Assembly (NCBI RefSeq): GCF_009796825.1
Contig: NZ_CP047030.1
Location: 2,145,501-2,209,500, forward strand
DNA from: Algibacter sp. L3A6
GTDB taxonomy: Bacteria > Bacteroidota > Bacteroidia > Flavobacteriales > Flavobacteriaceae
Direction of reading: 5' to 3'
DNA: 64,000 bases
Both the position numbers and the translations under genes were made by a program. The notes beneath the pieces are model-generated. The model worked only from the letters and a program-made list of their open reading frames with translations, was not told the origin of the DNA and did no database searches. Shown here piece by piece: positions 54,753 to 64,000 of the stretch (within the stretch, counting starts at the first letter, position 1; the number at the start of each line of letters is the position of its first letter).

Positions 54753-55688
54753 TTAGAAGAATCTAGGAGATTTAATACGTTTACTTTTAAAGACTTCGAA
54801 CATAAGTAAGATCTCATGAGTTCCACTTGTGTACGTGTTTAATTCTGATAGCGGATACTCGTAAGCATAGCCAATACGCATTTGTTTGGATACTTGCAAA
54901 TCGGTAATAAAACCAAGAGCAGCTGCAGATTCGTTAATTCTATAAGAACCACCTAACCAAAATTTATCATTGAACAAAAAGTTGGCCGTCATATCAAAAG
55001 ATAAAGGAGCACCATTTGTTGCTTTAAGTAAAACAGCAGGTTTAAATTTAGTAGTAGCGCTTAAGTCGAAAACATAACCACCAGTTGCGTAGTAACTAAT
55101 ACGTTCTAAAGCGACGTAATCAATAGTCCCATTTCCACCATTATTGTAATCTGTATTTAGAACTCTAGGAGCAGACAGTCCAACATACCATTTGTTGGTG
55201 TGTAGATAAAGTCCAAGACCTATATTGGGACTCCATCTATTAGAAACATCATCAAAAAATTGATCGTTAATAACAGTTGGATCATTTAAAATAGATTGAT
55301 CAATATGGTATTGTGTAAAACCACCTTTTAGACCAAATGCTAATTTAGCTTTTAAACCTATTGGGAGCGTATATGAAAAATCTCCGTATAAATATGAGAA
55401 GTTTTCATAACCAAGTTCATCATTGATAAAAGACAAACCTACACCAATACGGTCGTTTCTTAATGGCGTATGCATAGACAATGTTTGTGTAGTAGGAGCG
55501 CCTTCTACGCCAACCCACTGACTTCTATGTAAACCAACAATACTGAAAGTTTCTCTACTACCAGCGTAAGCTGGGTTTATGGAGATTGTATTATACATAT
55601 ACTGTGTGAATTGGGGTAGCTGTTGTGCTACTCCAATCCAGCTGTTGGCCAGTATAAAAATAATGAGTTTTAATTTTAATGACTTCAT
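54753..55688 (-). CDS. PorP/SprF family type IX secretion membrane protein (second triad)
   Basis: A 311-residue outer-membrane barrel protein with a signal peptide ending VAQ. The family opening is LPQFTQYMYNTISINPAYAGS, shown here only in part as FTQYMYN and NPAY, followed by RSQWVGVEGAP. It is the counterpart of the gene at 3855 and keeps the PGxG-like and barrel strand spacing. It lies 13 bases downstream of the giant adhesin and presumably serves its export. Confidence 0.93.
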   Translation of the reverse strand: MKSLKLKLIIFILANSWIGVAQQLPQFTQYMYNTISINPAYAGSRETFSIVGLHRSQWVGVEGAPTTQTLSMHTPLRNDRIGVGLSFINDELGYENFSYLYGDFSYTLPIGLKAKLAFGLKGGFTQYHIDQSILNDPTVINDQFFDDVSNRWSPNIGLGLYLHTNKWYVGLSAPRVLNTDYNNGGNGTIDYVALERISYYATGGYVFDLSATTKFKPAVLLKATNGAPLSFDMTANFLFNDKFWLGGSYRINESAAALGFITDLQVSKQMRIGYAYEYPLSELNTYTSGTHEILLMFEVFKSKRIKSPRFF

Positions 55689-55701
55689 AATATATTTGGG
55701 T

Positions 55702-58700
55702 TTATTTAGAACCTACGTAAAATGCTTTCGCTATAGGTGCCAATCCACTGTTTTTTAGGTTAATAATATAGTAGTATGTTCCGTTTGGTACTTTATCTGC
55801 ACCGCCTACAGACGATTTATGAGAAGTTCCATTCCAGTTATTTTGGTAATTAGAGTTCTCGTAGATTTTGGCTCCCCATCTGTTGAATATTTTTAAGTCA
55901 ACAACAAATCCACAAGTTTCTACTCCAGTGATTGTAAAGAATTCATTTTGTGCATCACCGTTAGGTGTTACAACTTTTGAAATAATTACATCATCTTTTC
56001 CACAAGGAAGAACGATACATTCATCATGAATTTCTATAACAACCTCAGTAGTGTTTAAACAACCGTTGTTAGCGCTAGTGTAGCTAAAGATATAATTACC
56101 TAACTCTACATTTTCAGGGTTGAATGTACTCTCGTCTAGGTTTGCGTTACCTTGAGTAATTGTCCAGGTTCCACCTACTTGGTCATTTTCTAAATAATCA
56201 TTCAAGTCGATTGTTCCATCATCAGAACAAGCTCTCTCATTAACAGTTGTAATGAAATCGTTTAATGTAACTGAAATTGTTTGCGTATAAGTTGCGATAT
56301 TATCACAGTCATCATTTACAGTCCATGTTCTTACTATTTCGTAATCTGAAGGATTGCTTTCATCAAATGAACTTGTTTCTTCAAAAACAACATTTACACT
56401 CGATGAACAGTTATCAGTAAATTCAATTGTAGGAACTTCTGGTACGCTTTCACAATTTACTAACAATGATTCGTCAATGTCAGTTGTTGGAGTAGGAGCT
56501 ATAGTGTCTGCAATAGTTAACGTTGCAACAAGCTCTGTTGTATTGTTGTTTGCATCAGCAATAGTATATGTTACAGTAATTGTACCACTAGCACCACAAG
56601 TAGAAACTAAGTTATCAAAATTATAGTCTGAAGTAACTTGACCACTAAATGTTGAATCACAAGCATCGGTAGCACAAAGCTCTAAAGCAGCAATATTAGC
56701 ATCGTTCCACGCAGTAGCAAGACTTTCATTATCATCCCCAGCACATTCAATAGTTTCATCATTAATAGAACAGTTGATAATACTTGGAGGCGTAGAATCT
56801 GTTATTGATAAATAAACCGTTGCTTGATCACAAGCTTGGTCAGCATTATCATCACAAATACTATAAACGAAAGAATCATTTCCTATAAAGTCTACTGATA
56901 TAGGAGTGTAAGTAAACTCACCTGTGTTAGCATCAATAATAACTGTAACACCTTCAGTAGTTATTACTGTAGTCGTTGTTATTGTTTGCGTATCACCTTC
57001 TATATCATTATCGTTTACAAATACATTACCTGTAAGACTTCCACATGTTGAAGCAAAAAAGGCATCATCATTAGCATTAGTTGTATTTGGAGCATCTGTA
57101 GGTTGAATAGTTACTGTCACCGTAGCGGTATCACAAAGTGCAGGATTCGCATCATCACAAATGGTATAAGTGAATGTATCCTCACCAATGAAACCGTCAT
57201 TAGGTGTATAAGTAATTGTTCCATCAGGATTCAGTGTTACTGTTCCGTTATTAGGGTCAGTAGTTTCTGTTACAGAAATAGTATCACCATCAGGATCAAA
57301 ATCATTTGCAATCACAGGGATTGAAATAGGAGTTCCTTCCGGCGTTGTAGTTGTATCTGCATTGGCAATAGGCGCTTCGTTATCAGGGCCACTTACCGGT
57401 AATACTTCAATATAAACTGTAGCAGTATCACAAGCTTGAGGATTCCCATCATCACAGATTGTATACTCGAAAGTATCTTCACCTGTGAAACCAGGATTAG
57501 GGGTGTAGGTATAAGATCCATCAGGATTCATTACCACTGTACCGTTATCCGGTTGTGTATTCTCAGTTACTGTTTGTGCATCACCTTCGAAATCTTCATC
57601 GTTTGTTAATACATTTCCAGTTACAGGTTGATCAATAAAAGTGTTATTGATATCAGCGATAGCATCGGTTGTGTTTTCAATACCTCCCACAGTAATAAAT
57701 ACAGTAGCAGTATCACAAGCTTGGTCAGCATTATCATCACATATTGTGTAAGTGAAGCTATCCGTTCCAGAGAAACCATCATTAGGAGTGTATGTAAAGT
57801 CTCCATTAGCCTCTACAGTTACACTACCATTATTTGGTTGTGTATTCGCCGTTACAGATTGGTTATCACCTTCGACATCATTATCATTTACTAATAGATT
57901 TTGAGTGACATCAGCACCCGGAGTGGTTGTGTATGCATCATCATTAGCATTAGTTGTATTAGGAGCATCTTCAGGTTGCACCGTTACTGTAACCGTAGCG
58001 GTATCACAAAGCGCAGGATTCGCATCATCACAAATAGTGTAAGTAAAGGTATCCTCGCCAATAAACACATCATTAGGCGTATAAGTAATTGTACCATCAG
58101 GATTCAGTGTTACTGTACCGTTATCCGGAGTTGTAGTTTCTGTTACAGAAATAGCATCACCATCAGGATCAAAATCATTTGCAATCACAGGGATTGAAAT
58201 TGGAGTTCCTTCCGGCGTTGTAGTTGTGTCAGCATTAGCAATAGGCGCTTCATTCTCAGGACCACTTACTAGTAATACTTCAATATAAACTGTAGCAGTA
58301 TCACAAGCTTGAGGATTCCCATCATCACAGATTGTATACTCAAAAGTATCTTCACCAGTAAAATCAGGATTAGGTGTGTAAGTATATGTTCCATCAGAAT
58401 TGACAACCACAGAACCATTAGCAGGTTGCGTGTTAGCAGTTACTGATTGGTTATCACCTTCGAAATCTTCATCGTTGGTTAATACATTACCAGTTACGGG
58501 TTGTCCAACGAATGTGTTGTTGATATCGGCAATAGCGTCGGTTGTGTTTTCAATACCACCAACGGTAATGTAAACGGTAGCTGTATCACAAGCTTGCTCA
58601 GCATTATCATCACAAATCGTATAAGTAAACATATCTGTTCCAACAAACCCAGGGTTCGGCGTATAGGTAAAGTCACCGTTAGGCGCTACTGTTACTGTAC

Positions 58701-59046
58701 CGTTAGTTGGGTTTGTGTTAGCTGTTACTGTCTGGTTGTCACCTTCAACATCATTATCATTAACTAAAACGTTTTGTGAAATCACAGCATCCGGAGTTGT
58801 TGTGTATGCATCATCATTAGCATTAGTTGTATTTGGAGCATCTGTAGGTTGAATAGTTACTGTAACCGTAGCCGTATCACAAAGTGCAGGATTAGCATCA
58901 TCACAAATAGTGTAAGTGAATGTATCCTCACCAATGAAACCGTCATTAGGTGTATAAGTAATTGTTCCATCAGGATTCAGTGTTACTGTTCCGTTATCCG
59001 GAGTTGTAGTTTCTGTTACAGTGATTGTATCACCATCAGGATCAAA
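55702..59046 (-). CDS. giant T9SS adhesin, C-terminal part
   Basis: The open frame from the TGA at 59047-59049 to the stop codon at 55702. The first possible start is a GTG at 58785, but this is not a true gene start; it is the 3' part of the adhesin that continues through 59047-64000 in the same frame. In order it holds two more 291-residue units of cadherin-like beta domains and a diverged final unit (57000-57900). An HYR-like section follows, with SIINCSINDETIEC and other paired cysteines. Last is a type B T9SS sorting domain (VVTPNGDAQNEFF, IFNRWGAKIYEN, VPNGTYYYII). It is surface-attached and followed by its SprF and OmpA partners. Confidence 0.88.
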   Translation of the reverse strand, partial: FDPDGDTITVTETTTPDNGTVTLNPDGTITYTPNDGFIGEDTFTYTICDDANPALCDTATVTVTIQPTDAPNTTNANDDAYTTTPDAVISQNVLVNDNDVEGDNQTVTANTNPTNGTVTVAPNGDFTYTPNPGFVGTDMFTYTICDDNAEQACDTATVYITVGGIENTTDAIADINNTFVGQPVTGNVLTNDEDFEGDNQSVTANTQPANGSVVVNSDGTYTYTPNPDFTGEDTFEYTICDDGNPQACDTATVYIEVLLVSGPENEAPIANADTTTTPEGTPISIPVIANDFDPDGDAISVTETTTPDNGTVTLNPDGTITYTPNDVFIGEDTFTYTICDDANPALCDTATVTVTVQPEDAPNTTNANDDAYTTTPGADVTQNLLVNDNDVEGDNQSVTANTQPNNGSVTVEANGDFTYTPNDGFSGTDSFTYTICDDNADQACDTATVFITVGGIENTTDAIADINNTFIDQPVTGNVLTNDEDFEGDAQTVTENTQPDNGTVVMNPDGSYTYTPNPGFTGEDTFEYTICDDGNPQACDTATVYIEVLPVSGPDNEAPIANADTTTTPEGTPISIPVIANDFDPDGDTISVTETTDPNNGTVTLNPDGTITYTPNDGFIGEDTFTYTICDDANPALCDTATVTVTIQPTDAPNTTNANDDAFFASTCGSLTGNVFVNDNDIEGDTQTITTTTVITTEGVTVIIDANTGEFTYTPISVDFIGNDSFVYSICDDNADQACDQATVYLSITDSTPPSIINCSINDETIECAGDDNESLATAWNDANIAALELCATDACDSTFSGQVTSDYNFDNLVSTCGASGTITVTYTIADANNNTTELVATLTIADTIAPTPTTDIDESLLVNCESVPEVPTIEFTDNCSSSVNVVFEETSSFDESNPSDYEIVRTWTVNDDCDNIATYTQTISVTLNDFITTVNERACSDDGTIDLNDYLENDQVGGTWTITQGNANLDESTFNPENVELGNYIFSYTSANNGCLNTTEVVIEIHDECIVLPCGKDDVIISKVVTPNGDAQNEFFTITGVETCGFVVDLKIFNRWGAKIYENSNYQNNWNGTSHKSSVGGADKVPNGTYYYIINLKNSGLAPIAKAFYVGSK

Positions 59047-62000
59047 TCATTTGCAATCACAGGATTGAAATTGGAGTTCCTTCCGGCGTGTAGTTGTGTC
59101 AGCATTAGCAATAGGCGCTTCATTCTCAGGACCACTTACTGGTAATACTTCGATATAAACTGTAGCAGTATCACAAGCTTGAGGATTCCCATCATCACAG
59201 ATTGTATACTCAAAAGTATCTTCACCAGTAAAATCAGGATTAGGTGTGTAAGTATATGTTCCATCAGAATTGACAACCACAGAACCATTAGCAGGTTGCG
59301 TGTTAGCAGTTACTGATTGGTTATCACCTTCGAAATCTTCATCGTTGGTTAATACATTACCAGTTACGGGTTGTCCAACGAATGTGTTGTTGATATCGGC
59401 AATAGCGTCGGTTGTGTTTTCAATACCACCAACGGTAATGTAAACGGTAGCTGTATCACAAGCTTGCTCAGCATTATCATCACAAATCGTATAAGTAAAC
59501 ATATCTGTTCCAACAAACCCAGGGTTCGGCGTGTAGGTAAAGTCACCGTTAGGCGCTACTGTTACTGTACCGTTAGTTGGGTTTGTGTTAGCTGTTACTG
59601 TCTGGTTATCACCTTCAACATCATTATCATTAACTAAAACGTTTTGTGAAATCACAGCATCCGGAGTTGTTGTGTATGCATCATCATTAGCATTAGTTGT
59701 ATTTGGAGCATCTGTAGGTTGAATAGTTACTGTAACCGTAGCCGTATCACAAAGTGCAGGATTAGCATCATCACAAATAGTGTAAGTGAATGTATCCTCA
59801 CCAATGAAACCGTCATTAGGTGTATAAGTAATTGTTCCATCAGGATTCAGTGTTACTGTACCGTTATCCGGAGTTGTAGTTTCTGTTACAGAAATAGCAT
59901 CACCATCAGGATCAAAATCATTTGCAATCACAGGGATTGAAATTGGAGTTCCTTCCGGCGTTGTAGTTGTGTCAGCATTAGCAATAGGCGCTTCATTCTC
60001 AGGGCCACTTACTGGTAATACTTCGATAAATACAGTCGCAGTATCACAAGCTTGAGGATTCCCATCATCACAGATTGTATACTCGAAAGTATCTTCACCT
60101 GTGAAACCAGGATTAGGGGTATAGGTGTAAGATCCATCAGGATTCATTACCACTGTACCGTTATCCGGTTGTGTATTCTCAGTTACTGTTTGTGCATCAC
60201 CTTCGAAATCTTCATCGTTAGTTAATACATTACCAGTTACGGGTTGCCCAACGAATGTGTTGTTGATATCGGCAATAGCATCGGTTGTGTTTTCAATACC
60301 ACCAACGGTAATGTAAACGGTAGCTGTATCACAAGCTTGATCTGCATTATCATCACAAATGGTATAAGTAAACATATCTGTTCCAACAAACCCAGGGTTC
60401 GGCGTATAGGTAAAGTCACCGTTAGGTGCTACTGTTACTGTACCGTTATTTGGGTTTGTGTTAGCTGTTACTGTCTGGTTATCACCTTCAACATCATTAT
60501 CATTAACTAAAACGTTTTGTGATATCACAGCATCCGGAGTTGTTGTGTATGCATCATCATTAGCATTAGTTGTATTTGGAGAATCTGTAGGTTGAATCGT
60601 TACTGTAACCGTAGCGGTATCACAAAGTGCAGGATTCGCATCATCACAAATGGTATAAGTGAATGTATCCTCACCAATGAAACCGTCATTAGGAGTATAA
60701 GTAATTGTTCCATCAGGATTCAGCGTTACTGTTCCGTTATCTGGTGTTGTAGTTTCTGTTACAGAAATGGTATCACCATCAGGATCAAAATCATTTGCAA
60801 TCACAGGGATTGAAATTGGAGTTCCTTCTGGCGTTGTAGTTGTATCTGCATTGGCAATAGGCGCTTCATTCTCAGGACCACTTACCGGTAATACTTCGAT
60901 ATAAACTGTAGCGGTATCACAAGCTTGAGGATTACCATCATCACAGATTGTATACTCAAAAGTATCTTCACCAGTAAAATCAGGATTAGGCGTGTAAGTA
61001 TATGTTCCATCAGGATTCATTACCACAGAACCATTAGCAGGTTGCGTGTTAGCAGTTACTGATTGGTTATCACCTTCGAAATCTTCATCGTTAGTTAATA
61101 TATTACCAGTTACGGGTTGCCCAACGAATGTGTTGTTGATATCGGCAATAGCATCGGTTGTGTTTTCAATACCACCAACGGTAATGTAAACGGTAGCTGT
61201 ATCACAAGCTTGATCTGCATTATCATCACAAATGGTATAAGTAAACATATCTGTTCCAACAAACCCAGGGTTCGGCGTATAGGTAAAGTCACCGTTAGGC
61301 GCTACTGTTACTGTACCGTTAGTTGGGTTTGTGTTAGCTGTTACTGTCTGGTTATCACCTTCAACATCATTATCATTAACTAAAACGTTTTGTGAAATCA
61401 CAGCATCCGGAGTTGTTGTGTATGCATCATCATTAGCATTAGTTGTATTTGGAGCATCTGTAGGTTGAATAGTTACTGTAACCGTAGCCGTATCACAAAG
61501 TGCAGGATTAGCATCATCACAAATAGTGTAAGTGAATGTATCCTCACCAATGAAACCGTCATTAGGTGTATAAGTAATTGTTCCATCAGGATTCAGTGTT
61601 ACTGTTCCGTTATCCGGAGTTGTAGTTTCTGTTACAGTGATTGTATCACCATCAGGATCAAAATCATTTGCAATCACAGGGATTGAAATTGGAGTTCCTT
61701 CCGGCGTTGTAGTTGTGTCAGCATTAGCAATAGGCGCTTCATTCTCAGGACCACTTACTGGTAATACTTCGATATAAACTGTAGCAGTATCACAAGCTTG
61801 AGGATTCCCATCATCACAGATTGTATACTCGAAAGTATCTTCACCAGTAAAATCAGGATTAGGCGTGTAAGTATATGTTCCATCAGGATTCATTACCACA
61901 GAACCATTAGCAGGTTGCGTGTTAGCAGTTACTGATTGGTTATCACCTTCGAAATCTTCATCGTTAGTTAATATATTACCAGTTACGGGTTGCCCAACGA

Positions 62001-64000
62001 ATGTGTTGTTGATATCGGCAATAGCATCGGTTGTGTTTTCAATACCACCAACGGTAATGTAAACGGTAGCTGTATCACAAGCTTGCTCAGCATTATCATC
62101 ACAAATCGTATAAGTAAACATATCTGTTCCAACAAACCCAGGGTTCGGCGTATAGGTAAAGTCACCGTTAGGCGCTACTGTTACTGTACCGTTAGTTGGG
62201 TTTGTGTTAGCTGTTACTGTCTGGTTGTCACCTTCAACATCATTATCATTAACTAAAACGTTTTGTGAAATCACAGCATCCGGAGTTGTTGTGTATGCAT
62301 CATCATTAGCATTAGTTGTATTTGGAGCATCTGTAGGTTGAATAGTTACTGTAACCGTAGCCGTATCACAAAGTGCAGGATTAGCATCATCACAAATAGT
62401 GTAAGTGAATGTATCCTCACCAATGAAACCGTCATTAGGTGTATAAGTAATTGTTCCATCAGGATTCAGTGTTACTGTTCCGTTATCCGGAGTTGTAGTT
62501 TCTGTTACAGTGATTGTATCACCATCAGGATCAAAATCATTTGCAATCACAGGGATTGAAATTGGAGTTCCTTCCGGCGTTGTAGTTGTGTCAGCATTAG
62601 CAATAGGCGCTTCATTCTCAGGACCACTTACTGGTAATACTTCGATATAAACTGTAGCAGTATCACAAGCTTGAGGATTCCCATCATCACAGATTGTATA
62701 CTCAAAAGTATCTTCACCAGTAAAATCAGGATTAGGTGTGTAAGTATATGTTCCATCAGAATTGACAACCACAGAACCATTAGCAGGTTGCGTGTTAGCA
62801 GTTACTGATTGGTTATCACCTTCGAAATCTTCATCGTTGGTTAATACATTACCAGTTACGGGTTGTCCAACGAATGTGTTGTTGATATCGGCAATAGCGT
62901 CGGTTGTGTTTTCAATACCACCAACGGTAATGTAAACGGTAGCTGTATCACAAGCTTGCTCAGCATTATCATCACAAATCGTATAAGTAAACATATCTGT
63001 TCCAACAAACCCAGGGTTCGGCGTGTAGGTAAAGTCACCGTTAGGCGCTACTGTTACTGTACCGTTAGTTGGGTTTGTGTTAGCTGTTACTGTCTGGTTA
63101 TCACCTTCAACATCATTATCATTAACTAAAACGTTTTGTGAAATCACAGCATCCGGAGTTGTTGTGTATGCATCATCATTAGCATTAGTTGTATTTGGAG
63201 CATCTGTAGGTTGAATAGTTACTGTAACCGTAGCCGTATCACAAAGTGCAGGATTAGCATCATCACAAATAGTGTAAGTGAATGTATCCTCACCAATGAA
63301 ACCGTCATTAGGTGTATAAGTAATTGTTCCATCAGGATTCAGTGTTACTGTACCGTTATCCGGAGTTGTAGTTTCTGTTACAGAAATAGCATCACCATCA
63401 GGATCAAAATCATTTGCAATCACAGGGATTGAAATTGGAGTTCCTTCCGGCGTTGTAGTTGTGTCAGCATTAGCAATAGGCGCTTCATTCTCAGGACCAC
63501 TTACTGGTAATACTTCGATATAAACTGTAGCAGTATCACAAGCTTGAGGATTCCCATCATCACAGATTGTATACTCAAAAGTATCTTCACCAGTAAAATC
63601 AGGATTAGGCGTGTAAGTATATGTTCCATCAGGATTCATTACCACAGTACCGTTATCAGGTTGTGTATTCTCAGTTACTGTTTGTGCATCACCTTCGAAA
63701 TCTTCATCGTTAGTTAATATATTACCAGTTACGGGTTGCCCAACGAATGTGTTGTTGATATCGGCAATAGCATCGGTTGTGTTTTCAATACCACCAACGG
63801 TAATGTAAACGGTAGCTGTATCACAAGCTTGCTCAGCATTATCATCACAAATGGTATAAGTAAACATATCTGTTCCAACAAACCCAGGGTTCGGCGTATA
63901 GGTAAAGTCACCGTTAGGCGCTACTTTTACTGTACCGTTAGTTGGGTTTGTGTTAGCTGTTACTGTCTGGTTGTCACCTTCAACATCATTATCATTAACT
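57000..64000 (-). repeat. array of about eight 873-bp tandem repeats within the adhesin gene
   Basis: Equivalent positions recur every 873 bases (for example 57628, 58501, then 59371, 60244, 61117, 61990 and 62863; the one 870-base step reflects the three deleted bases). Each unit codes for three non-identical domains (A, B, C). Interior units are nearly identical in DNA, while the unit nearest the C-terminus is clearly diverged. Confidence 0.92.
59047..64000 (-). CDS. giant T9SS adhesin, upstream part (partial, continues beyond window)
   Basis: Open from the window edge to a TGA at 59047, so the N-terminus and signal peptide are not seen. It is built from about 5.7 copies of a 291-residue unit, each with three cadherin-like or VCBS-like beta domains of about 97 residues. 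They open with IANADTTTTPEGTP, NANDDAYTTTPDA and DAIADINNTF and share the core YTPN, then EDTF or TDMF, then CDDA or CDDN. Paired cysteines in each domain suggest disulfide staples. The stop codon arises from three single-base deletions at 59044-59090; the frame after them is the same as before, so this and the preceding entry are one gene. Confidence 0.88.
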   Translation of the reverse strand, partial: VNDNDVEGDNQTVTANTNPTNGTVKVAPNGDFTYTPNPGFVGTDMFTYTICDDNAEQACDTATVYITVGGIENTTDAIADINNTFVGQPVTGNILTNDEDFEGDAQTVTENTQPDNGTVVMNPDGTYTYTPNPDFTGEDTFEYTICDDGNPQACDTATVYIEVLPVSGPENEAPIANADTTTTPEGTPISIPVIANDFDPDGDAISVTETTTPDNGTVTLNPDGTITYTPNDGFIGEDTFTYTICDDANPALCDTATVTVTIQPTDAPNTTNANDDAYTTTPDAVISQNVLVNDNDVEGDNQTVTANTNPTNGTVTVAPNGDFTYTPNPGFVGTDMFTYTICDDNAEQACDTATVYITVGGIENTTDAIADINNTFVGQPVTGNVLTNDEDFEGDNQSVTANTQPANGSVVVNSDGTYTYTPNPDFTGEDTFEYTICDDGNPQACDTATVYIEVLPVSGPENEAPIANADTTTTPEGTPISIPVIANDFDPDGDTITVTETTTPDNGTVTLNPDGTITYTPNDGFIGEDTFTYTICDDANPALCDTATVTVTIQPTDAPNTTNANDDAYTTTPDAVISQNVLVNDNDVEGDNQTVTANTNPTNGTVTVAPNGDFTYTPNPGFVGTDMFTYTICDDNAEQACDTATVYITVGGIENTTDAIADINNTFVGQPVTGNILTNDEDFEGDNQSVTANTQPANGSVVMNPDGTYTYTPNPDFTGEDTFEYTICDDGNPQACDTATVYIEVLPVSGPENEAPIANADTTTTPEGTPISIPVIANDFDPDGDTITVTETTTPDNGTVTLNPDGTITYTPNDGFIGEDTFTYTICDDANPALCDTATVTVTIQPTDAPNTTNANDDAYTTTPDAVISQNVLVNDNDVEGDNQTVTANTNPTNGTVTVAPNGDFTYTPNPGFVGTDMFTYTICDDNADQACDTATVYITVGGIENTTDAIADINNTFVGQPVTGNILTNDEDFEGDNQSVTANTQPANGSVVMNPDGTYTYTPNPDFTGEDTFEYTICDDGNPQACDTATVYIEVLPVSGPENEAPIANADTTTTPEGTPISIPVIANDFDPDGDTISVTETTTPDNGTVTLNPDGTITYTPNDGFIGEDTFTYTICDDANPALCDTATVTVTIQPTDSPNTTNANDDAYTTTPDAVISQNVLVNDNDVEGDNQTVTANTNPNNGTVTVAPNGDFTYTPNPGFVGTDMFTYTICDDNADQACDTATVYITVGGIENTTDAIADINNTFVGQPVTGNVLTNDEDFEGDAQTVTENTQPDNGTVVMNPDGSYTYTPNPGFTGEDTFEYTICDDGNPQACDTATVFIEVLPVSGPENEAPIANADTTTTPEGTPISIPVIANDFDPDGDAISVTETTTPDNGTVTLNPDGTITYTPNDGFIGEDTFTYTICDDANPALCDTATVTVTIQPTDAPNTTNANDDAYTTTPDAVISQNVLVNDNDVEGDNQTVTANTNPTNGTVTVAPNGDFTYTPNPGFVGTDMFTYTICDDNAEQACDTATVYITVGGIENTTDAIADINNTFVGQPVTGNVLTNDEDFEGDNQSVTANTQPANGSVVVNSDGTYTYTPNPDFTGEDTFEYTICDDGNPQACDTATVYIEVLPVSGPENEAPIANADTTTRRKELQFQSCDCK

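Noticed and set aside
57103..63432. Plus-strand open frames of 60-98 codons repeating every 873 bases
   Set aside because: They are antisense shadows of the repeat units, rich in Ile/Ser/Cys, with no start signals or independent conservation.
57000..64000. CRISPR-like or mobile repeat array
   Set aside because: The repeat is 873 bp, continuous coding sequence without spacers.
1..64000. Prophage, insertion sequence, integron or defence island
   Set aside because: No integrase, transposase, terminal repeats, phage structural genes or restriction genes were seen.

Overview
The window comes from a marine-type member of the Bacteroidetes, almost certainly Flavobacteriaceae. The evidence is low GC, several matches to the Bacteroidetes -7 promoter element TAnnTTTG, no clear Shine-Dalgarno sequences, type IX secretion (T9SS) sorting domains, PorP/SprF proteins, a 670-residue FtsZ, and a division and cell-wall cluster in the Bacteroidetes order. 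No phage, insertion sequence, CRISPR array or rRNA was seen. One tRNA-Arg(UCG) is present.

Layout. 1-7.4 kb: an SDR oxidoreductase, then an adhesin / SprF / OmpA triad and a HAD phosphatase. 7.5-8.0 kb: a striking gene for an exported ubiquitin. Its signal peptide ends exactly at ubiquitin Met1 and a type A T9SS sorting domain is fused behind it. 8.1-15.9 kb: HMG-CoA reductase, dipeptidyl peptidase IV, two POT peptide transporters and an exported thioredoxin. 15.9-25.6 kb: comEC, an NlpC/P60 lipoprotein, lpxB, a small membrane protein, surE, a Tsp-type protease, an OppC-type permease, engB and a hydrolase. 25.9-42.4 kb: the dcw cluster mraZ-rsmH-ftsL-ftsI-murE-mraY-murD-ftsW-murG-murC-ftsQ-ftsA-ftsZ, then a yqeY-like gene and the tRNA. 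The mraZ promoter has a three-copy, 10-bp-spaced operator. 42.7-49.8 kb: an M90 peptidase, a CBS protein, rpe, a BLUF photoreceptor, the primary sigma factor, an orphan PLP-fold protein with a long N-terminal extension, and a VWA lipoprotein. 50.0-52.6 kb: a LytS/LytTR-type two-component system whose regulator looks split by a one-base deletion. 52.8-64.0 kb: a second adhesin / SprF / OmpA triad on the minus strand. Its adhesin carries an array of nearly identical 873-bp units and runs off the window.

How the genes connect. The two triads and the ubiquitin protein all depend on T9SS, so surface display is the main theme outside the housekeeping genes. DPP-IV and the POT carriers form a peptide-feeding module. 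The dcw genes couple lipid II synthesis to septation under MraZ control.

The best candidate for a poorly described system is the T9SS-exported ubiquitin. It is about 71% identical to human ubiquitin but lacks the C-terminal Gly-Gly and the Ile44 binding patch. Two likely frame errors (50.3 kb and 59.05-59.09 kb) lie in short homopolymers and should be checked against reads before being taken as biology.
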